From assembly GCA_010645155.1 (NCBI GenBank), contig CM021317.1, positions 11,225,683 through 11,289,682 of the forward strand: DNA of 64,000 nucleotides. The letters are read 5' to 3'. The stretch is from Tigriopus japonicus (taxonomy: Eukaryota; Arthropoda; Copepoda; Harpacticoida; Harpacticidae). Shown here in pieces: positions 45,601 through 53,675 of this stretch. Position numbers and translations under genes: made by a program. Position 1 is the first letter of the stretch, and every line of letters starts with the position of its first letter. The notes under the pieces were generated by a model that made no database searches, was not told the origin of the DNA, and saw only the letters and a program-made list of their open reading frames with translations.

Positions 45601-48052
45601 TGCTTTGGTAAACTCGTTATTTTCTACAGCGTGATAAACCTGAAAAGCTGTTGATGAGATGTTTATGATGATTTGAAAGCTGAAGGTTTTGTGATGGAAC
45701 AACCTTTTGTTACAGGATAAACTGATGACATTTTCCGAAGGCAAGGACGATTTGACTGACAAAATCGACTTCATTGTGTGTCTGGGTGGAGATGGAACTC
45801 TCTTGTATGCTTCATCCTTGTTCCAACAATCCGTCCCTCCCATCATGGCGTTTCATTTAGGCTCCCTTGGCTTTCTCACTCCGTTTGAGGTGGACAACTT
45901 TGAGCAACAAATCACACATGTTTTAGAAGGTAATTTGAGCTTGATAAGGCAAAGCAAGTGTACTTTGCAGCACTTAAAAAAATAACAGACCAATTAGTCT
46001 TGGCCAACGTTTGAGAGAAATGCGAAATGCCACCGAAAATAACAATGCTTTATCTCAGACGTCAGTTTAGCATTCGCACAATGACTTCGATCTTTTTTTA
46101 GTCGCCTTTGTCTGCGATCTATTTGGTACATCCGTCGCAACCATTGTTTTTATTCCCTAGATCCCGTAATTAGTGGCTTTAGATTTTAATCAAATTCCGC
46201 TGGTTCATCAGCCTCGATTTGTCATCGTGTGAAAGTGAAATCTACTGTACCCGCAGAATTATTCTATTCCTTTGTGTTGCAGGGCATGCGGCCTTAACCC
46301 TCCGAAGTCGACTCCGATGTATTGTCCTGAAGAAGGACAGCTCTGGCGATGTGAAGGCTTCAAAGCCCACTACCAATCTTTTGGTTTTGAATGAAGTTGT
46401 GATTGACCGTGGACCATCTCCTTACTTATCCAATATCGATTTGTACCTAGACGGCAAACTGATCACTTCTGTTCAAGGCGACGGTCTCATCATTTCCACT
46501 CCCACGGGGAGCACGGCTTATGCCGTGGCTGCTGGCGCCTCCATGATCCACCCATCTGTGCCGGCAATCATGGTTACACCCATCTGCCCGCATTCATTGT
46601 CTTTCAGGCCCATTGTCGTTCCTGCCGGTGTCGAACTGAAGGTATTTTCCCAATGAAATTACTACTTGTTTGCTCGAATTCGGGATAGAAACGAAAATCA
46701 AATTTACAGTACCATTTTGTTTTCAATTGTGGGGAACTTGAATTTTTAAGTCTCGCTTGACTTTCAACAAGGATGAATGAGCTTGTAAATATTGACCTGA
46801 ACACTCTTCTCTCCAAGATCTCGGTCTCACCGGACAGCAGAAACACGGCTTGGGTATCATTCGATGGGCGAAAGCGCCAAGAACTTTGTCATGGGGAAAG
46901 GTACTAGTTCATTTTCATGTGTGTTCGTTTGTTTGTGTGTTTTAGGTCACCCTAAACCCATCCACCAGGAATACGGCCTACATGTCCTTCGATGGCAGAA
47001 ACCATCAGGAACTGCGTGCCGGAGACAGGTATTGCTTAGAGAATTGTTTCAGTACACATTCCTGGTGATGGACCCTTGGGTTTTAGGTGACTCCGCTCTG
47101 TTTATGTGTATGTAAATACAACAACATTGTTCGTTGGGATGATATTTTTTCCTATCGAAATGGACAGTCATCCAATTGCTCTTTAAATGACGGCAATCAC
47201 GTTGGTGAATAATGTCTGAATGAATGAATGAATGGATATCTGTTGATATAGGATGACGCCGTCGTTCATTTGAATTACGCAGTTTGATGAATCTATAGAT
47301 GCATGCAAACCAGTAAACCTTACCTTACCTTACCTTAGCGATGCGATTACATCATCCGACTTTTCCTTTGTGTGTCGACATTTGACACCTCCCATTGAAT
47401 ATGAATGCCCAAAGCAAAGAACATTGGAGAAAAAATACTTTCAAACACAGTAGTGATAATCAACAAATGGACTATTCAACCTATTATTACGATTTGCACT
47501 TTGAAGTCAATGGAATTGAAGAATTTTTGTGGGGTAATCTTTGTCTTATTGATGAAGCGTCAAAAAATCAAATTGTAAGTAGAGCACCTCACCAATCGCC
47601 AATTCATGATTTTCACCTTTTTGAAAAAAGGAATCGCCGCTTTTGTATTATTACTTCTCGTTGAACAATTCTCGTGACACTATCTCCTTCGAAAGCTTCA
47701 ACTAATACATTCCTCCTTTTGTATCCTATCCATTCACATTTTAAAGCCAAGCTTTTTTTTAATCTTCATTATTGAAACTTGCCGTATACTTTTTTTGTTC
47801 CACACAAAAACCAATATTTTTTTCTCGCTCTTCCTCTTCAGCCTGCGTGTGACCACCTCAATCTACCCGGTGCCTTCCATATGTGCCCAAGACCAGATCT
47901 CAGATTGGTTTGCGTCTCTGGCTGAATGTTTGCACTGGAATGTGCGCAAGAAGCAAAAGCATTTTGATGAATTGGCCGATTTTACACGATGCTCATCGAA
48001 CGAGACTCTGGATTCGTTGGACAAATTCTCTGACAAAGTGGACACAAATTAA
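36497..48052 (+). CDS. NADK: NAD kinase (whole gene span)
   Basis: ATP-NAD kinase, phosphorylating NAD+ at the 2'-hydroxyl of the adenosine ribose to make NADP+. This is the cytosolic animal type. Common exons are 44670-44753, 44844-45057, 45716-45929, 46283-46641, then either 46818-46900 or 46946-47028, then 47842-48052. One of four alternative first exons precedes them. With the first exon at 42172 the protein is 477 aa; with the others it is 526 (43535) or 467 (44351). Human NADK is about 446 aa. The catalytic GGDGT motif is in [19 protein letters not shown]. The conserved NEVVIDRG and TPTGSTAYA motifs are intact. Every exon combination proposed keeps frame. An AATAAA follows the stop within 25 bp. 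Confidence 0.97.
36652..39607 (+). other. First NAD kinase intron, proximal part
   Basis: No coding feature supported. The sequence is unique, AT-leaning DNA with a small low-complexity block of AAGATA/ATATTA words at 39095-39175. A short frame at 39362 encodes a signal-peptide-like leader but has no in-phase partner exon. Confidence 0.5.
39608..39957 (-). pseudogene. Mariner-type transposase, internally deleted remnant
   Basis: Read on the minus strand, the first part looks like a transposase N-terminal helix-turn-helix ([20 protein letters not shown]). It runs directly into the end of the catalytic domain, [16 protein letters not shown], equivalent to the PNSPDLNPxDYxxWG block that carries the last catalytic Asp. 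After a stop and a one-base frame change comes the usual C-terminus ([20 protein letters not shown] to EHI, stop at 39608-39610). The middle, with the first two catalytic Asp residues, is missing, so it cannot be active. Terminal repeats were not found. The family is inferred from motif order. Confidence 0.75.
40377..40811. mobile_element. Palindromic MITE with CTCF-like motifs, copy B (well preserved)
   Basis: 435 bp. It starts ACAGAGTACAGTCATAAAG and its other end, read on the opposite strand, starts ACAGAGTACGGTCATAAAG. The arms are about 95 bp and about 95% alike by eye. TA lies outside each end (40375-40376, 40812-40813), suggesting a Tc1/mariner-type target. Each arm contains GCGCCATCTAGTGG or its complement (40397-40410 and 40778-40791), a perfect match to the CTCF core consensus CCASYAGRKGGCRS. 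There is no protein. It lies inside the first NAD kinase intron. Confidence 0.85.
41151..41570. mobile_element. TA-flanked MITE with CAGGGTTGT ends
   Basis: 420 bp, ends CAGGGTTGT and ACAACCCTG, with TA directly outside (41149-41150, 41571-41572). It is AT-rich and non-coding. It is the intact relative of the interrupted copy at 17262-17875, sharing for example GAGAATAGAGC, GCGTACC and CCTAAAACT. The inverted repeats are short (about 11 bp). Tc1/mariner-type mobilisation is inferred from the TA target. Confidence 0.75.
41900..42120. repeat. GAC/TCA/TCT triplet-rich tract upstream of NAD kinase exon 1b
   Basis: From about 42010 to 42120 the sequence is almost entirely TCG, TCA, TCT and TCC triplets, ending in GACGACGACGG 50 bp before the ATG at 42172. 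Open frames on both strands here are artefacts of the triplets. Position suggests it is in the promoter or 5' UTR of exon 1b. Confidence 0.6.
42172..42440 (+). CDS. NADK: NAD kinase alternative first exon 1b
   Basis: An ATG at 42172 opens an 89-codon exon starting [20 protein letters not shown] and ending KRSGSWP across the splice at GGCC|gtaagt (42441), phase 2, the phase needed by the exon at 44670. The peptide is charged, then Ser/Pro-rich ([15 protein letters not shown]), with no targeting signal visible. It probably supplies an alternative regulatory N-terminus. Vertebrate NADK is controlled by N-terminal phosphorylation, and this tail is rich in RRSS and RKRS motifs, but a link is inference. 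Confidence 0.75.
43535..43950 (+). CDS. NADK: NAD kinase alternative first exon 1c (or a nested single-exon gene)
   Basis: An ATG at 43535, with an in-frame TAA four codons upstream, opens a coding-looking frame of 143 codons. A gtatgt donor at 43951 would end it after codon 138 plus two bases (phase 2), again fitting the exon at 44670. The 138 residues are acidic at first ([20 protein letters not shown]), then contain a Cys-bearing central part ([16 protein letters not shown]). I do not recognise a domain. Without splicing it would be a complete 143-aa protein ending at 43966, so a nested gene is the alternative reading. The matching phase of a strong donor favours an NAD kinase exon. Confidence 0.6.
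44351..44589 (+). CDS. NADK: NAD kinase alternative first exon 1d with signal-peptide-like start
   Basis: An ATG at 44351 opens a 79-codon exon ending LLSE across the splice at CCGA|gtaaga (44590), phase 2, only 80 bp before the common exon at 44670. It begins [20 protein letters not shown] followed by LAASQ: a short basic region, about 16 hydrophobic residues and a small-residue cleavage site, as in a signal peptide or membrane anchor. The remainder has a Lys/Glu/Ile stretch ([18 protein letters not shown]) likely to be helical. This isoform would be directed to the secretory pathway, or possibly another membrane, and that prediction rests on the leader alone. Confidence 0.6.
44670..46641 (+). 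CDS. NADK: NAD kinase common catalytic exons 2-5
   Basis: Exons 44670-44753, 44844-45057, 45716-45929 and 46283-46641 (phases 2-2, 2-0, 0-1, 1-0). They encode [15 protein letters not shown], then [10 protein letters not shown] and KKVRDA, as in human NADK, then the kinase core: the nucleotide-binding GGDGT (in exon 45716), [54 protein letters not shown], and [18 protein letters not shown]. All the family's signature residues are present. The intron from 45058 to 45715 is AT-rich with no features. Confidence 0.96.
46818..46900 (+). CDS. NADK: NAD kinase mutually exclusive exon 6A
   Basis: An 83-nt exon (ctctccaag acceptor, AAAG|gtacta donor; phase 0 in, phase 2 out) encoding [20 protein letters not shown] and QELCHGE. 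This version is closer to human NADK ([20 protein letters not shown]). It lies 45 bp upstream of exon 6B, which has the same length, phases and a homologous sequence. Confidence 0.9.
46946..47028 (+). CDS. NADK: NAD kinase mutually exclusive exon 6B
   Basis: An 83-nt exon (gtgttttag acceptor, ACAG|gtattg donor; phase 0 in, phase 2 out) encoding [20 protein letters not shown] and QELRAGD. By eye 14 of 27 residues match exon 6A, including RNTA, SFDGR and QEL. The basic KR after SFDGR becomes NH. The 45-bp gap to 6A is shorter than a usual spliceosomal intron, and joining both would shift the frame (83 is not a multiple of three), so the two should be alternatives. Confidence 0.85.
47842..48052 (+). 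CDS. NADK: NAD kinase terminal exon
   Basis: The acceptor cctcttcag enters in phase 2, completing a Ser codon with either exon 6A or 6B. It encodes [20 protein letters not shown] then [20 protein letters not shown], the conserved C-terminus of animal NADK (human [30 protein letters not shown]). A divergent acidic tail follows, and TAA is at 48050-48052. Confidence 0.96.
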
Positions 48053-48074
48053 AACAGTCCCGCTAGAGCGCTTT

Positions 48075-48080
48075 AATAAA
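48075..48080 (+). terminator. NADK: NAD kinase polyadenylation signal
   Basis: AATAAA 23 bp after the stop codon, in GCTTTAATAAAAAG. No other canonical signal is close, and it implies a very short 3' UTR. Confidence 0.65.
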
Positions 48081-51000
48081 AAGAGTACGGGCCTGACATA
48101 GTTTGCGTTACGCTCATGAAAAAGAGAGGGTGAGAGGGGCGAGAGGAAAATGACACTACTTGGCCCACCTACGCTCACAGAGTTCCAGAGTGGTCGTGTT
48201 CAGCCAGACTTTGCTAACAATTTATCGGACAACTTTCAGGCCCCAGCTGACCATTGGTTTATTGATCACTTGTGCCCAAACCTTAGATCACTTATTAATC
48301 ACTAGAGAGTGTGCAAGCTTTAGTCAGGCTGATTTGGCAAGCGTGGCGAAATGCGTTGAATTTGTGAGGAAATGTCGCCCTCAGAACTGCCGAGCGGACA
48401 GTTTGTGTGACCAAACATGGGAATCAAGACCATGTTGACAAAAAAGAGAATACTAGCGCTTCATCCATGGCCAAAGGATGGGTTGGTTCAGTTCCAAAAC
48501 GAAATCAAAAATTTGGATATGGGTCAGATCGGGATCGGTGCTAATCCAAATCGGATCAGATCCAGTTCATACAGGGTCTTATACTATTATAGACATGTTT
48601 TGTTACATCACTGCATTTGTTATTGGGTTTTCAAACATAAAATACAGTTTTAAATGGAATTGAATTTTCCCAATTAAAAACATCTTTTGGAAAAAAGTAA
48701 AAGATAAAACTTGTGGAAAATCATATTTAATCAAGTTTATGGGTCAATTTCTTGTAAATTGTTTGGACTCCGGTTCAGCTCACTGGGATTTTAGACCTGA
48801 TTCGCGACGAGCCGCCCTCTGAACTGATCTGATACTGAGCTGGCTTGTAGCCGATCCAAACACACTCGTACATGCTAGCAATATGAACTGCAGAAACTAT
48901 TTAAGTAGAATCTGCCCAAAAATGCACACAAATGGTAAAAAACAGAGTGCAAATGTAACATATTTTGGGCTTAAACAAGGTGTTTTAACAAACTGAACTA
49001 TAGCTTCCCCGCAAACCCTAATTTTTTACGTCATTATTGTCAAAATTAGTAAAAATGCAAATAAGACGTTGTGCATTTTACTAACGGCTCTAAAAGATAA
49101 AAAAATGCTCACGGCTTCCGCATGGTTTTCTGTGAAATCAAGTCTCGCAAGAAACTTCGTAAGATTACGCAGCCAGCCTACACCTAAACAGGAACCCCTG
49201 AATGGGGTGGACGCGAACTCCGATTTTTGGAAAAATGGTATGAGGCCGGGGCTTTATTTTAACACATTTACTCCTGGCTTATATAATGGCTAAAACTGTA
49301 GAACATGTGTCTTGAAAAAAATCATTCAAACTTCTTGTGTCAATATTTATGGATTGGATGTTCTTCACCTTGATTTTAGAGGTCCTAGCGCCTTTACTCG
49401 TCTCATGAACGTTTGATATTCAGCTCTCGGAAGGATTTTGGTCCTCATAACAATGAGAACATACGTAGATGGAATCTTGCTCCATCCATTAGTCCAAGTT
49501 CTGTGAAACAAAGCTCAACAGAAGTATCTGTAGTGGGATCAGGAGTGTTACTCCTCTTTCGTCCTCTTCAACACCTCCACAATGCAAGAGCATTGAAAGG
49601 GGAGTAAACTTAACCTCTTTTTCCCCAATACGTAAGAGGGTCCAAAACTCAACAAGTACAAAGTGTTTCTCCAATGTTAAAAACTCGAGGGCCTGTATTC
49701 TTACCACCTCATTTGTGAAAATTTGGCCGAAATGTAGGCTTATCTTGTACACTACCAATGACTTTGTAAATCTAAATTCTAATTAGCTATTAAGAAACAA
49801 GAAACACCATTCATTCAATAAGCATGGCAGAAATATATTAACCAGAGGCACTGAAAGGGTACAAAGCGAAAGCATAATTATCGTAAGCATGATAAATTGA
49901 TAGTAAAAATGAAATTAAGGCACACAATTTCATATCAAGAAAGATTGAGCAATAATGCTATCCAAGATTCAAAAATTAAATGAAGATTTCAGAGAATGAC
50001 AACTTAATAAAAAGTGAAACATAAAGTAATGATTTTCTTGATGATAGTAGCAGAAATGTGGATCAAATAACAAAATTTTGTAATCAAATCCCACCACAGT
50101 ATCAATTTGGTTGGAAGCAGACATACATGGATCACATTTGCCAAAGGACAACAAAGTTCATCACTAAGAATTCTGGTAGACAGGACTTTCCTTGACCATG
50201 AATTCTACACTTTTCTGAATTCTTCTTGATCTTTTGTGTACTTGGAGTTTTTGCAACCCAAAGATGGAGAGCACTCTTGGTTATTGTTCATCAATGGATC
50301 ATGAACCAAGGGAGGAAGAAGAGAGTAAAGATAATTGGAAGCTATTCTCAACATTTGCTTCTCTATCAATTTTCTCTGTGTCCTTGTTTAAGATAAGGAA
50401 ATATTAACCACGGCCATGTAAGTGAGGGAAAAGTGTTGATTGAATCCTCCTGGTGCTGGAAACATATTTGACCGAGACTGTAAATCAGTAAAAGCGATGT
50501 AGCATATGGTTGAAAATGTTACATTCATAACAACACATGGGTATGAAGATTAGGGTTTCAAGATTTCAAGCAAACCATTGTCAGGTAAAAATGTTTGATA
50601 TTCGTCACTTTTATAATCAATCCAAAATGTTGATGCCATTTCATCAATTTCAACTATGAGGCATCCGAATTGATCAAAATGATAAAACAAGGATATCCAG
50701 AACTAGCCTAAGAGACCGACAATACAATCTTAATCATTTTATGACTTTTTCTAAAACTTGCTATATTCAATTTTTTGTTTTGCCCATTGCTGTTCCTTGA
50801 ATTGTCATTTTCTCTGTTTTTTTGCCAATTCAATTTGCTTTCAAGATGCTTTTTATGCAGTTTTTGTCTTTTAACTAGTCATCTGTTCAAGATCAATAAA
50901 AACTTTGTGTGGTTTTAAGATCCTATGAATTTGCCCGAAATTTGAAACCCAAGTAATGTTTGTCTATAACGGTTTGTCCTTAAAGTTCAATGCTTTGGGA

Positions 51001-51867
51001 TTTTCCGGTAGATTTCCTTTGTACAGGCATGTAGCAATATGTATTTCCACTGCATACCATCACTGGCTCGAACGGAAAAAATGGCACTTAAGACTGAGAA
51101 CTGGCAACACTGCACTGAATTCTTTCTTTGATCCTTGATCACTACTGGCAAAGCAAAGATGAGTGTCACGTACGTACGTATTGAAATCAAGGCAATTGTG
51201 AGACTGTCTCAAGTCTTGAGGATTGTGAGCCCTCCCAGAAAGGCCAAAGGGGTGAAAATGGTTATCATTTCACTAACACAAATTCAAAGGTTTGTCTAAT
51301 TTTGAAATTCACTCGTTTGTTTGGCTGGTGCTTGTGGGAAAAGAAGAATTCTGACTGACTGACAATAGCAAATAGCGTAGCAGCCCGTGAGTAGACTGCC
51401 TCATGTCCCGTTTTGAGCAGAAATAACGAGTTTTCAAATCATGAAAGCCGCGGGAGTCAATCAAAATGAAGTGGATAGTTTTGGACCCTCCTGTGTATAA
51501 ACCAAAAGGGGATCGGGCGAAGTTACATGTACTCCCCTTTCAGGGGTACTTGGCAAGAGCCATTTCCATAGGAAAATGAAAGAACAGGAATGATTTCATT
51601 TTGGAAAAAGATGGAGTCCAAGTTGGAGATATTGTTGGCTATAACTATTGAAGGGCACTTTTGACAGGTCTGGATCAGATCAGCCATCTGATTGTATGGA
51701 CCTTGATCTGAATGCAATACCTCTTCAAAGGGGATTAAGAACCAACTTTCCCCCGGAAACTCTCCCCCGGAAATTCTCCCTTGGATAAAAACAGGGAGCG
51801 CTATCTTTTTTTTTTTTTGCGGATTTTTTATTAACGCTTCAAGGAATGCGATTCCCTGTAAATTGAA
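48081..51867. other. Intergenic, no gene recognised
   Basis: AT-rich sequence with short frames only, none with a recognisable motif or splice-bounded coding appearance. A few GATC-containing words (GGATCGGTGCT, CCAAATCGGATCAGATCC) repeat near 48530-48565. From 49750 to 50900 the composition is uniformly AT-rich. A run of about 11 T lies at 51808-51818. Confidence 0.4.
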
Positions 51868-52120
51868 GGATTTCTCCCTATAGCTTCAATCCGAACCCCC
51901 AACAGAATTCGAACCTACGTCGTCTGGGGAAGCACTTACACTCGGCACTTTTAAGAACGCGCTAGTACGCGTGGCCACTCTGGCTTCCTTAAAAGGATTT
52001 CTCCCGACACCTTCAATCCAACCCCCAACAGAATTCGAACCTACGTCGTCTGGGGAAGCACTTACACTCGGCACTTTTAAGAACGCGCTAGTACGCGTGG
52101 CCATTCTGGCTTCCTTAAAA
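51868..52120 (-). repeat. Tandem duplication of a tRNA-Leu-like sequence
   Basis: Two head-to-tail units (51868-51994 and 51995-52120) that are nearly identical. On the minus strand each reads like a class II tRNA: an A-box-like AGTGGCCACGCGTACTAGCG, a 5-bp anticodon stem GCGTT/AGTGC closing the loop CTTAAAA (anticodon TAA, Leu; at 51951-51953 in unit 1), a long variable arm, and a B-box GGTTCGAATTC (51905-51915 and 52031-52041). The T-stem pairs only with wobbles and the acceptor stem does not close well, so I read it as tRNA pseudogenes or a tRNA-derived SINE head, not working tRNA genes. Confidence 0.65.
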
Positions 52121-53393
52121 TCGCTCTTGTCTATTACACAACTTGACCAACTAAAGCATATCTTACCTGTCCTTGGATTATCCTGAACTCAAAGACACGA
52201 CCATATAATAAAAGAAATTTGAAGATGGTCAATCATTTCTAGAACAAGAAGTTATGCAAAGGTGACATAACCTATATCAAACTCAATTTTTTAAAAAGTT
52301 TGGCATGACTTAATTAAGTTCAGGATAATACATGGATGGGTTTGATAGTAAGTTTGAAGATATTCACAAGTCGTTCAAGTCGGGTAATAGATGAGCTAGT
52401 AAAAACCGCAATTTTGTTGTTAATAATTCAAGGAATGGTAAGATATTCTTAAGTTGTATAAGTTTTGTAATGGATGAGCGCGATGAAACTCCTCATTTTG
52501 GTCAGGGGAGGGTTTCTGAGAGAAATTTGGTTCTTAATCCTTTTTCAAAAGCAATTTGCATTCAGATTATGGTCTATATTTATTCTATTAGCTTTAGTTT
52601 GGGCTGTCAATTCCGAAGGTTGTAGCACGTAACCTCGACATCAGATTTCATTTGATCACTCGACCGTCCTCTTGTAGAAAAGACACCTTGCAAGTTCATT
52701 CAGACTTGATGTCATCCATCCATCATGTAATATTCACTCTTTCATTTACTCGTTCATGGCGGAACTTGGATGTCTTTGAAAAACCAACATCGGACTGGAT
52801 TTTGGGCGTGGCGTTGACCCTTCAATTGGCCCTACCATTAGGAAAATCAAATTGGGAAATTTTTAAAATCAGTCACACATGCATTTGCCGAAGCTTTTGA
52901 CTTCATAAAGTCTCTTTTTCCCAAACTCGCTTGTTAAAAATTCTTGTATGCATTTTTACCGATTTTAACTGGTACACAGAATGTCATTCCATGTAAAAGT
53001 CAAGAAAAGAGAAAACCCGTGTGGGGAAAAGTCATGTCTGATAAAAGCATCGGTCTGTTAGGGAGTTGGAATTAGTTGCGCCATAAAGGGCATGCCCCAT
53101 GCCCTGCCCGTAGGGCAGGTCACAGATAGTGGATAACAAGTCGTCTGGATGAGACTTAAAAACTTATGATGGGTCGTCTAATGGATAGATTCGCCGCAAA
53201 GAGGGAGGAAGTAAGTTCTACATCAGAAGAGTGAAACAAAATTTTCATATTTTTGGTAAAAGCACAATCAAATCAAGAAACAATACTTTGGTGAAAGCTC
53301 TTCCCCTTAAGTGATTGTCATCTAGAATACTTAATTCTTGGTTTTCAGTCAGAATAGAAGTCAAAATCATAAAGAGAGAATAAAAATTTGCCT
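52121..53393. other. Intergenic, no gene recognised
   Basis: No gene or transposon end seen. A GC-rich stretch at about 53089-53113 can form stems (AGGGCATgccccATGCCCT and TGCCCTgcccgtAGGGCA, mutually exclusive). It is non-coding otherwise. Confidence 0.4.
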
Positions 53394-53592
53394 GAGATAT
53401 TGCCAAAAAATGGGCGATTTTGCCAATTGTTTTCGCCAAATTTTCCCGATTTCGCCAAATTTTTCGCCAAATTTGCTCAATTCGCCAAATTTATCGCCAG
53501 AAATACAAAAATCGCCAGATTTTTCGCCAGTGTTATCAAAATCGCCAGATTCGTGAAATCTGGCGATAGAAATCGCCAGTTGGCAACCCTGT
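53394..53592. repeat. Block iterating TCGCCAAATTTT / ATCGCCAG words
   Basis: Roughly ten imperfect repeats of CGCCAAAT or CGCCAGAT separated by T-rich spacers, including an exact 11-bp hairpin ATCGCCAGATT with a 5-base loop at 53541-53567. The block ends TTGGCAACCCTG. A related, shorter block with the same end (CTGGCAACCCTGG) is at 53938-54023 in the same orientation. Probably non-coding transposon sequence. Confidence 0.55.
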
Positions 53593-53675
53593 TGGCGGGA
53601 AAGGAAATATATATATGAAGGACAATGAGGAGCAATAAGGAGGAAGCGAGAAACCGGTAAGTGCGACAGGGTCGC

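Noticed and set aside
46601..46846. Minus-strand frame across the NAD kinase exon 5 to 6A intron
   Set aside because: It is the complement of coding sequence plus intron; the plus strand carries the conserved protein.
47395..47664. 89-codon frame inside the last NAD kinase intron
   Set aside because: Its codon start, phase and ends do not connect to flanking exons, and the phase-2 acceptor at 47842 joins directly to exon 6A or 6B.
53160..53245. tRNA-like GGGTCGTCTAATGGATAG with a possible GTTCTACATC B-box
   Set aside because: The arms do not fold into a cloverleaf; resemblance is limited to the A-box.
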